Source: Corylus avellana
Lineage: Eukaryota; Streptophyta; Magnoliopsida; Fagales; Betulaceae
Assembly (NCBI RefSeq): GCF_901000735.1
Contig: NC_081545.1
Coordinates: 3,454,583 to 3,518,582, forward strand
Length of the DNA: 64,000 bases
Direction: 5' to 3'
Part shown: positions 55,475-64,000 of the stretch, one piece after another
Position numbering within the stretch: position 1 is the stretch's first letter
Layout of the letters: every line of letters begins with the position of its first letter
Made by a program: the position numbers and the translations under genes
The notes under the pieces: generated by a model
The model's database searches: none
Seen by the model: only the letters and a program-made list of their open reading frames with translations
What the model was told of the DNA's origin: nothing

Positions 55475-56461
55475 CTAGTCAGCTCTTTCATTCTCTTCTC
55501 TTGGGATCTTCATAATATAGAATTTCTTGAATGCATTCTGTAACGTTTGTACTTTTGATAAGTATTGTTTCATTTTATCTCCTCTGGCTTCAAACTCTCC
55601 TCGGATGTGCCCGACAATCACCTGCGAGTCGCTCTGTAGTTCAACGAACTTGGCTCCCATCTCTCGGGCTAAAACGAGTCCTGCTAGAACTGCCTCATAC
55701 TCGGCCTCGTTATTGGTGGTCTTGAATTCTAACCTCAGGGAACTGCATAACTCTTCTCCATCTAGGGTGATTAATACCACACCAGCTCCACCATTCTTCC
55801 TTGTGGATGATCCATCTACATAGACCACCCATGTTTCATCTTTCTGCCATTCCATGTTGACAGGTAAGTTTGTGAATTCTGCTAAGAAATCGGCCAGTAC
55901 CTGCCCCTTGATAGCATTCCTTGGGAGGAATTCAATGTCAAACTCTCCGAGTTCAATCGCCCAGTTAGCTAATCTGCCAGACAGATCTAACTTCCTGAGC
56001 AGTTTCTTTAACGGATACTCGGTCAAGACTCTTATGGTGTGAGCTTGGAAATATGGGCGTGGATTTCTAGAAGCAATAGTTAATGCAAATGCCAACTTCT
56101 CCATCTGAGGATACCACTCTTCTGCTCCCCTCAATGCTCTGCTTATAAAATAGACTAGTTTCTGAACGCCGTCTTCTTCTCGGATAAAGGCAGCACTTAT
56201 AGCTATTGGGGAAACAGCCAAGTACAGATACAATGCTTCCCCGGGAACAGTTCTACTTAGCAGGGGTGTGCTTGCCAGGTACTTTTTCAGTTGTTCAAAA
56301 GCTTCTTCACATTCTGCAGACCACTCAAATGACTTCCTTAGGATTTTGAAGAATGGTAGGCATTTGTCAGTCGACCGAGAGATGAACCGATTTAATGCCG
56401 CAATTCTGCCCATCAATTGCTGAAGTTGCTTTGTATTTTTAGGCGATTGCATATCCAACAC
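55475..56461 (-). pseudogene. Gypsy dual RNase H region
   Basis: A 328-codon open stretch. The first half is the degraded gypsy RNase H that follows RT (FEWSAECEEAFEQLKKYL, YFISRALRGAE). The second half is a separate archaeal-type RNase H with VVYVDGSSTRKNGGAG, NNEAEYEA and QSDSQVIV, which supply the catalytic acidic residues. Two RNase H domains in tandem are diagnostic of the Tat lineage. The frame ends in TAG directly after NERAD and continues into integrase. Confidence 0.88.
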
Positions 56462-56527
56462 TGCTTGGATCTTCTCGAGATTAGCTTATATTCTTCGATT
56501 TGACACCATATAACCGAGAAAGTTACT

Positions 56528-57076
56528 CTAGGCCACTCCAAACGCACACTTCACGGGATTCAATTTCATCCCATACTTCTTCAAAGTTCTGAACGTCTCC
56601 TGCAGGTCTTCTACATGATCTTCTGATAACACGCTTTTCACCAACATGTCGTCGACATATACTTCCATATTACGGCCGATCTGGTCTCGGAACATTTTAT
56701 TGACCAGCCTCTGATACGTTGCTCCCGTGTTCTTCAGGCCGAAAAGCATAACCTTGTAACAATACAAGCCTCGGTCAGTAATAAATGTCGTCTTCTCTCG
56801 GTCTTCTGGATGCATGTAGATCTGGTTGTAGCAAAAAAAAGCGTCCATAAAGCTTAACAGGCCATATCCAGCTGTTGAGTCTACCAACGCATCAATGCGT
56901 GGCAGAGGAAAACTGTCTTTTCGGCATGCCTTGTTGAGGTCTGTAAAATTCACACACATTCTCCATTTCCCGTTGGACTTTTTGGCCAGCACCACATTAG
57001 CCAACCAATCGGGATAATATACCTCCTCTATAAACCGAGCCTTAAGCAGTTTCTCTACTTCCTCGGTGATAGCCAT
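56528..57076 (-). pseudogene. Gypsy reverse transcriptase
   Basis: A 182-codon stretch with WLANVVLAKKSNGKWRMCVN, FPLPRID and the YVDD catalytic box (MEVYVDDMLVKS). It is the palm and finger part of RT, which copies the element's RNA into DNA. The thumb continues toward 56470 across a stop. The segment itself is open, but flanking stops break the polyprotein. Confidence 0.9.
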
Positions 57077-57126
57077 ATTCCGCTCGGGAGCAAACTTCCT
57101 TCACTTCTGCCTTATTGGCTTTATAC

Positions 57127-57770
57127 TTAGGTCCACGTTGAGTTGGTGGAGGATGGGTTGATCCCCGGCATATCTTCATGAGTCCATGCAAATACTTCTA
57201 TATTTTCTTGGAGAAAAGTTACGAGAGAGTCTCGGATTCCTGAGGCGAGCTGTGTTCCTACCTTTACCACCTTTCCCTCCTCTAGCTTCATGTCCCCCAA
57301 GGACTCGGCAGGTTCTCCTTTTAGGGGATCTTTAGTTCGGCTACCCACTACGCCAACCGTTAAAGAAGCAGGCTCTAACTTCTTGAGGGAAATGTTATAA
57401 CATTTCCTTGCTGCAGCTTGATCTCCTCTCAACTCTCCGACTCCTTCCTCAGTAGGAAATTTCATAATCAAATGGTAAGTTGAGGTCATAGCCTTCAACT
57501 TATTAAGGGACGGTCAACCAATAATCGCATTGTATGCTGACGGTCGGTCAATCACCAAGAAGTCTACCATAGTTGTGAACTGCCTAGGAGTTGTTCCCAC
57601 TGTAACTGGGAAGGAGATGAGTCCCATCGGCTGGACTTGTTCCCCAGCAACCCTACTAACGGGGAGTCAAACGGTTGTATCCTATCTTGGTCAACGCCAA
57701 TCTGTTTGAAGACCGGCCAGTACAAAATATCCGCTGAACTACCATTGTCTACCAAGACTCAGTGGATTTT
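57127..57770 (-). pseudogene. Gypsy protease and linker
   Basis: VDNGSSADIL near 57755 is the aspartic protease active site (D-x-G-S-S form). A frameshift follows, then [20 protein letters not shown] and [16 protein letters not shown], the conserved linker leading into RT. The protease cuts the Gag-Pol precursor. It is broken here by at least one shift. Confidence 0.82.
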
Positions 57771-57797
57771 ATGGTTGGCAACCATTAAGGTAACTAC

Positions 57798-59657
57798 TCA
57801 TGCATCATCGTGGGGGAAGATTACCCCCCCAGCGTCCTCTTCAGAGAAGGATATAGCCATCACCTCTTTCTTTGCTACTTTTGAAGGTCTTCCTATCGAT
57901 AGTACTTCTTCATTAGCCTTTGTCTTCCTCGCGTAGGCTTTTCTAGATGAACTAGAAACTCCTCCACCTGCCAGTCCTCCCGAAATGGTGTGGATCTCCC
58001 TTACAACATCCTGATGGCGAGGCTGATGGACTTCCCAATCCCGTCTCGGTTCCGCTTGCTGATCGTGCATCAATTCAACATACCGATCTTCTCTCGGCTT
58101 CTCTTCTCGGTTTCTGGGAGCTTCTCGGTTTCGCTCTAGTAACTGAGGCTCTTCATGCCTTCGTGGATTCCTCTCGCCTGCTAGGAATTTCACCAACTTC
58201 CCATTTCTGATGTGATTCTTAATCTCCTACCTCAAGCTTATGCACTCCTCGGTTAGATGACCATGGTCGCGATAGTACTCGCAATATTTCTGAGGATCAC
58301 GTCTATTTGGGTCGCCTTTCAGCTTGCTTGGCCATTTGAAGGTCGGGTCCCTCCTTATCTCCATGAATACCTCAATCATACTAGTATTCAGTGGAGTGAA
58401 CTTCATGCTTTGCAATTTCCGAGGTCCATCCTTGGGTATGATGTGACCACCTTCTCCGACTTCTTCACATTCTTCTCTTCCTTCTTTCTGATACTGGCCG
58501 GTGCTACCTTCCCCATATCACTTTTGGCTTCGATTTCTTCCCTCTGGTTCTTCATGAGAGCCTTGACGGTTTCTTCTTGATTAATATACTCATCAACCTT
58601 TTTCATGAACTGACTAAGAGTTACTAACTTAGTACTTTTTGACAGCTCAGCCATCAATGACCCTTCAGCCCTTACCCCGGGCATCAAAGCATCAAGTACT
58701 GTTTGCTCATTGGGATTTTCAATCATCAACTTTTCCTGGTTGAATCTGAGCATGAATTCTTTCAACGTTTCTTCCTTTCCCTAAACAAGGGACAGCAAAT
58801 ATGCTGGATTCTTCTTCCTCTTTCGGGTGGCCAAAAACTGACTTAAGAAGAGGCGCCCAAGAGTCTTGAAATCATCTATTGAATTGGCCGGAAGTTTGCC
58901 GAACCAATTTTTAGCTACTCCAGCTAAAGTTAGGGGAAAAGCCCTACATGAAATTGCATCTGGGATCCCATGAAGAATGAAATGTGCACGAAGACTTTCC
59001 CATGTGGTCCGTTGGATCCTCGATGCCATCATAGAGATTAACTCGGGGCATTTTGAATTTGTCAGGGAGAGGAAAATTCATGACTTGAGGAGTGAAGGGA
59101 AGATTTGTGTTTTCCATGAGTTCCCCAGCATTGGATTGATCTCCGCCATCAGCTATTTGACGAGCCATTTCTTCGCATTTCTTCTTAAGCTCCTACAAGT
59201 CAGCATTAACGTTGCTCTCGTTGTACCCTTCAGTATGACGGTCTTCCTGGCGGACAGACTGCTCCCTTCTAGATCTAGCATGACGAGACCTTTTGGGGTT
59301 TGCTCGCTGGCTACCTCTTTCGTTCTGAACAGTATTGGGATGGTTGGCTTGGACTGAACTTGCATCGTCTTCTTCATCAAAACCTCTGGGCCTCTTCCCC
59401 CTACGGATTTTAGCGTGTCTCTCCTCCTCACGCCTTTCTTCGTGCCTTCTCGCCCTCATTTCCTCCCGCTCTTGATCCCTTCAGCTATTTCGTCCTTCGG
59501 CGACCGTGAGTCTCGTGACAAGGTCTTCGTTCTGCTTCTTCAAAGCCTTCAAAGATTCAGTCATCTCCTTCATGAAATCAACCAACTCAGGAGGAGCTCC
59601 AGCAGCCCCTTGAGGTATGCCGGGCTGTCGCACAAATTGGGAGTGTGTATTCACCAT
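57798..59657 (-). pseudogene. Gypsy gag
   Basis: The start ATG at 59657 lies 72 bases inside the 5' LTR boundary and opens MVNTHSQFVRQPGIPQG. A charged coiled region follows (RARRHEERREEERHA). The capsid-type retrotrans-gag domain comes next, with FPLPDKFKMPRVNLYDG, CRAFPLTLAGVAKNWFGKLP and EFMLRFNQEKL. A zinc-knuckle-like KYCEYYRDHGHLTEEC follows near 58270. Stops (one near 59484) and frameshifts split it into five pieces. Confidence 0.85.
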
Positions 59658-59709
59658 ACTGGAATAAATAAGAATTGATCAAATGAAACTTGAAGAATGA
59701 AATCAAGGT

Positions 59710-59727
59710 TCCCACAGACGGCGCCAA
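59710..59727 (-). other. Primer-binding site of the gypsy element
   Basis: On the minus strand TTGGCGCCGTCTGTGGGA starts two bases after the 5' LTR. TGGCGCCG-type sites are usual in Tat/Athila elements. I did not verify the exact tRNA partner. Confidence 0.7.
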
Positions 59728-59729
59728 AC

Positions 59730-60438
59730 TATTGATGCACAGTTTTCCGGGATGGTGACGTGGCACGCCTTGAGGTGGTGCGAACAGTTTCGTGGATGCT
59801 TCAGGCTACACACAAAAGAGAACAAATAGGATTAGAGCCCCCGGTAGTGTCCCGACGGGGGAGCTCCTATGCCTAAGTTAGAAAATGAGGAAAGAGTGTT
59901 TAAGCAATCAAAGTTTTCAAAGCCAAGATTGCGCTTACCTTTGATGGGAATCGAGAGCTGTATTTATAGGCATGGAGTACAATTTGTTTCCCGCACATCT
60001 TGGGATTCTTATCCCTAAATATCTGATATGCAGTTATTTTAATAAGAGAGGAATCGTGGGACGAAGTGATAAGGCCTTCGTTTGAATTAGATTGCCTTTT
60101 GAATTTGTATAGCAACTCATCCCACTTGTGCAGGGATGTTTGTGAAAGGCCTCTTTTGAATGTAGGATAATGTTTACTGGGATGAATTTGAATATTTGCA
60201 TATCCTTAGTTGCAAAAGGACAGTTTCACCCTTGGCACTTGATTTGTTTGATTCCGAGAAGAAGCGTCTCGGAATTGACATTTGATACTTACAGAGAAGG
60301 TCTCGGACTCGGACTCCGAGACAACTCAGTTTATGAAGCCTCCTCGGGGAAAGCTCGTTCGAGGCCTTGTCGGGTTCTGCTTAGCTTAGGTCAGGTTTGG
60401 GGCCCATTGGGCTTTGACCGCAGATCCATGGTCTAACA
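59730..60438 (-). repeat. Gypsy 5' LTR
   Basis: The same length (709 bp) as the 3' LTR. Its plus-strand left end has mutated from TG to TA. On the minus strand it is the promoter LTR for gag-pol. Confidence 0.95.
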
Positions 60439-60858
60439 GGGAGGATCTAGTATGGCCTGGTAGGTTATAGTTGCGATAAGAACAGACACAACAAGCAAAT
60501 CATTTTGAGTTTGTGATGGTGACTTTTTCACTTCATTTGCTAACATTTTCCAAACTCTCCAAGGGTTCAGATGTGAAATTTCATGTAATAAGAGCTGTCA
60601 GAGAGTCTGGGGAGGCGGTGCCTCCCTCGCCAAGATTTGCCTGTGATGAGCTTGAGCAGTGTCAATGTCTTCAACTTCATGCACTCTTAAGACTCCTGCG
60701 CGCAGAAGCAAATCTCTAAGCATGAAATCAGTGGGTTGACCCACCATTTGTTGTATCACATCGGACACATCCAAAGCAGTAAAACCACTCTTGTTGGTCA
60801 TATTCACACCGACTGCTTCACGATAGCTACCATCACCACCAAGTAGCAATTTCACGGT
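60439..60858 (-). pseudogene. Ankyrin copy 4, piece 2: start of exon 2
   Basis: From the acceptor GTTACAG this encodes TVKLLLGGDGSYREAVGVNM down to TYQAILDPP, where the gypsy element interrupts the gene. An in-frame TGA follows PPPQTL, where the intact gene has an arginine codon. Confidence 0.9.
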
Positions 60859-61522
60859 CTGTAACATTAAAGAATATAATGAGGCATGAATTAATTAATT
60901 TCTCATGCATTGTCTGCAACTAAAGCCTGCATAAAGCAACTACTCTAGAAAGGCAAACCATTTGATTAGGAAAACATTTTCAGACATATCCTAAGGGCTA
61001 AACAATCTTCTATTGGCATAATTAGACAAAGGAATTGAATCACATTGGATCCTACTTTTACCCGCAAATAGTATCAAAGATAAATTGACTTCAACAATTA
61101 TATGATTCAAATTTGAACAGTTCACATCTTCTCCTAATTGTCTTTTCTCCTATATATACTAGATTGTAACTAAACATGTATACTGGTAGAGATATATATT
61201 CATCTAACTAACGGTTAATGAAGTCTATATAAATAACACTAAACATTAACAGCTTATGAATAAGCTGCCAAACATTTTAATTAATCCGGCAAATAATTCA
61301 CAGATTTATGTTCCTTTGCTAATGAAGTTGTTCGAGGTGATGAGGTAGTTTGAGTTGAGTTATCTGAAACTGCTAAAGATCAGAATCTGAAGTTTCTGTT
61401 GTTTCTTGATCCTATGTTGTCGGTACCTTTGTCTTATTATCTTTTTCTACCGTCGTTATTTAAAAGGCGAAAAAATGGAAAAACATCGTGGATATGTTTA
61501 TTAAAAAGATGGCATTAGTTAC
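60859..61522 (-). other. Intron of ankyrin copy 4
   Basis: This is closely similar to the intron of the intact gene (14295-13644), with both splice signals preserved. No other feature. Confidence 0.8.
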
Positions 61523-61966
61523 CTGACTCTGCTTCCTAGCAACTGCAAGGTGTAAGACAGTGTTGCCATCTTCATCCCCAGGCACTCATAATTTCAAGCT
61601 TGTTAAATTGCTTGAGTATGTCAACCATGGCTTTGAAGGCCTCCAATTCGTTATACTTCACAGCGAGGTGAAATGCAGTCTCGCCTTTTAAAGTCACGTC
61701 ACCTATACTGTCAGGACAGAAGCCATGCAATTCCTTAATGACTTGAACCTGCCCAGTTATAGCAGCACAATGAAGAGAAGTCCTCTAATTAGCTTCAGTA
61801 GCTCCCTCACAAACTCTGTTTGCCCACCCATGGCTGCAATATGTAGGATAGTCTCAGGGTACACGGCCAGTGAATCTCTCTCCAGTAAGAGGGAGTCCGC
61901 CCCATGTAATCTTTGTAGCTCCATGGAGTTTCCATTAAGCGCTGCCGCCACCAACCTGGGATCCAT
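61523..61966 (-). pseudogene. Ankyrin copy 4, piece 1: exon 1
   Basis: It opens MDPRLVAAALNGNSMELQRL, very close to the intact gene. A deletion of about 137 bases (equivalent to 14556-14692) removes one and a half ankyrin repeats and shifts the frame (KLIRGLLFIVLL-stop). A one-base insertion near 61581 (CCCCAGGCACTC) adds another shift. Confidence 0.9.
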
Positions 61967-62064
61967 CCCTCTAATCGAATCCACAAGCTTCAAAGGAAGA
62001 AACAAAAAATAATTAAAGCACTTGAATGAGGAACATGAACTTGAATGAGGAACATGTAAGATCT

Positions 62065-62114
<50 letters not shown>

Positions 62115-62893
62115 GCGAAAACTGATACAGGACTTTGAAGTCAAGGGAACAATGTAACGTTCCTTTGACTTCTGCAAATACATTTCTGCAAAAAGTCTCT
62201 AGACATTTTATTATAATTATGAAGGCCATAATAGTCCATCAGTTATGTGATGCAGCGTGGTATAATTAGTTTACGAAGACCAAAAAAAAAAATACACAAA
62301 AGTTACAATTCTTCTCAAAATTAAGAGACAATTATGAAATTGAGGCAAAATAGGAGAAAACTCCTTGAAAAACTCATCAGCTGACTGCTAAGGCCATCTT
62401 ATTAATTAATTAAGCTTATATAAATTAAACCTAAATTCAAAACCCTAAAAATAATAATAATAAAATGAAATAAAAATACCATGCGGCCATAATAGTCCAT
62501 CAGTTATTAATTTTTTTTTTTCCAAAAATACAAAATTGTAGCCCTCTTCATTAAGCTTCACCAAGTTTGTCTCAATCTAATGTCAATCAAAAGATATCAT
62601 TTTTTTAACGGGTTTGATAAAACCACTCTTGCATCAGTACCTACATATATATTATTTTATTTTTGAAAAAAAAAAAATCAAAATTAGTCTATAATTTTTC
62701 TTGCAATTTAAATTTAATTCTCAAGTTTCCAATTTTGATCATTTGGGTTAATGATCATCCTGTTTGAAATTTGTCTTTTTAAAATTTTTTAATATGGCCT
62801 AGTTTTGTTTTCGGTGGAAAAGTTGGGCAATGTTTTCGGTGTAGAGCATCATATAAAGTGTGTTTTTCTTGGTCTAGGCATGCTAAAAGGTAT

Positions 62894-62927
<34 letters not shown>

Positions 62928-63999
62928 ACAATTTCTTGATATATATTAAAAAAACAAGGCAGAAATTTCTACATCACATTCAAGCAATATCATAGTATTA
63001 AGAGCATGTTTGGAAATGTGTTTGAGAAATAAAGCTTTTAAGTAAAAAAAAACGTTTTTTTTTTTGCAAAAACTTAAATTAAACTTTTACCGAAAGTACT
63101 GCATTTTGACATTTTTTAACTTTTTGGATCATTAAAAGTGTTTTCAATTTTTTTTTATCAAACGGATATTTTTTTTTCAAAAGATATTTTTACGTGTTAA
63201 ACGCACTTTTAAACTCCTTAAACGCACACCTAAACATACCCTAAAAGTCAAGGACCATTTTCTTCAAGTTCTTCATACATGCTCGCGGCTTTCCCGCACG
63301 ACCAGTAGATGCATGCACCACTATTGGCAATTAAGTGAAAGCACACAAAAGGTTCTATGCATTTAGATTCATCTATAGTTTTTAATTTCTTTTCACCATC
63401 TGATCTTGATGAGAATACTTTATATAAGGATCGATGTTGCACAAATTCAACCATTTGAGCCCTCCAAAAAATGTAAGATACCTCAGCATGGAACAACAAT
63501 AAAAATAAGATCAAAATACTACATTTTTCTTAAAACTCAGAGTTAGAAATGTCATTTTTCTTCAACAACTCAAAATTCCTATTCTTTAAAGCCACTGTCC
63601 TCTCCGAACACCCTCTTGGTGCTCTTTATGTTAAAACAACTTTTAGAGAACGCCCTTGAACCGCTAGGGCTAGGGCTTGGTGGTGACGTTATTGAGGAAA
63701 AAGGAGATGGAAAACAAGGATAACTTGGTTTATATATGGTTGAAGTAGATCGACGAGCCTTGTTTGCAGGTCGTCCGGACGGTCCTCAACCCAAAAGCCT
63801 CGTTTGAAGTCCTTGTCCGGAGACCATTCGAACGCCTATGTTTATTTACGGTTTTTATGCGCGATGTAAATGATCGTCCAGACAGCGTTATGTTCCGTCT
63901 GGACGAATATCGTAGCTTCTTTAAAAAGAAAACTCTATATTATGTAAGCGAAAGTTGCTACAAACTAAGTGACCATTTGTACTCCATATGTGGCTTTCA
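61967..63999. other. Duplicated flank up to the window end
   Basis: This holds a TA microsatellite (62067-62110), block P (62205-62700), a MITE-like element at about 63000-63245 with AGCATGTTTGGAAATGTG ends, a relic of an ankyrin 3' end (about 63250-63440), and the start of the LTR-like sequence also seen at 19640. It is collinear with about 18225-19830. No gene is supported. Confidence 0.6.
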
Positions 64000-64000
64000 T

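Larger units (their letters stand above)
49873..60438 (-). mobile_element. Complete Tat-lineage Ty3/gypsy retrotransposon
   Basis: Two 709-bp LTRs (49873-50581 and 59730-60438) flank about 9.15 kb, with 5-bp duplications GGGAG at 49868-49872 and 60439-60443. The intact ankyrin gene reads CCATTGGGAGGATCTAG at the site. On the minus strand the order is LTR, primer-binding site, gag, protease, RT, RNase H, a second RNase H, integrase, polypurine tract, LTR. An extra ORF lies on the opposite strand before the 3' LTR. By eye the LTRs differ at about 35 positions (about 5 percent). Gag, pol and the extra ORF all carry stops, so the copy is not autonomous. Confidence 0.95.

Overview
This window is nuclear DNA of a flowering plant, almost certainly a eudicot and plausibly a woody one; the species cannot be assigned from the sequence. 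The evidence is AT-rich intergenic DNA with GT-AG introns, plant-type genes (a BDA1-like ankyrin/PGG membrane protein, a GRP-family secreted protein, CMC2-like and COX5C-like complex IV genes) and plant retroelement lineages. I saw no CRISPR array, operon or other prokaryotic feature, and no tRNA or rRNA gene.

The backbone is a locally duplicated neighbourhood. Its units are a small GRP-type secreted-protein gene with its upstream region (5.2-7.7, 23.3-25.5 and 43.9-45.3 kb), a repeat block called X here (7.7-9.2, 10.6-11.3, 37.7-39.3, 40.7-41.5 and 45.3-46.6 kb), and an ankyrin gene on the minus strand with conserved flanks. One ankyrin gene is intact (12876-14874). One is broken into four pieces between 48.6 and 62.0 kb, one is a fragment (21.4-22.7 kb), and two more survive only as 3'-end relics (about 19.2 and 63.4 kb).

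Mobile elements have been inserted repeatedly into this backbone, and the paralogous copies preserve empty sites for many of them. They include: a 790-bp hAT-like element (5423-6212); a stack of nested MITEs around a CACTA element (15.87-17.93 kb); two truncated Tork/Tnt1-like Copia fragments; a full-length two-ORF LINE (27761-33819); a solo LTR and a complete 10.6-kb Tat-lineage Ty3/gypsy element, both inside one exon of the broken ankyrin gene; and Tourist-, MULE- and hAT-like MITEs. The gypsy element carries an extra spliced antisense ORF with its own TATA-like box.

The most unusual object is an 11.7-kb element (25635-37353) with long terminal inverted repeats and a perfect 9-bp target duplication, TTTTCGGAA. 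It has the structure of a Pack-MULE. It carries an intact three-exon CMC2-like gene (twin CX9C protein, complex IV assembly), a truncated COX5C copy (a complex IV subunit), an unidentified acidic exon, and the nested LINE. So two separate cytochrome-c-oxidase-related sequences sit inside one DNA transposon.

Working protein-coding content is small: the intact ankyrin gene, the CMC2-like gene, possibly the second GRP gene, and the two LINE ORFs. The rest is decayed repeat DNA.
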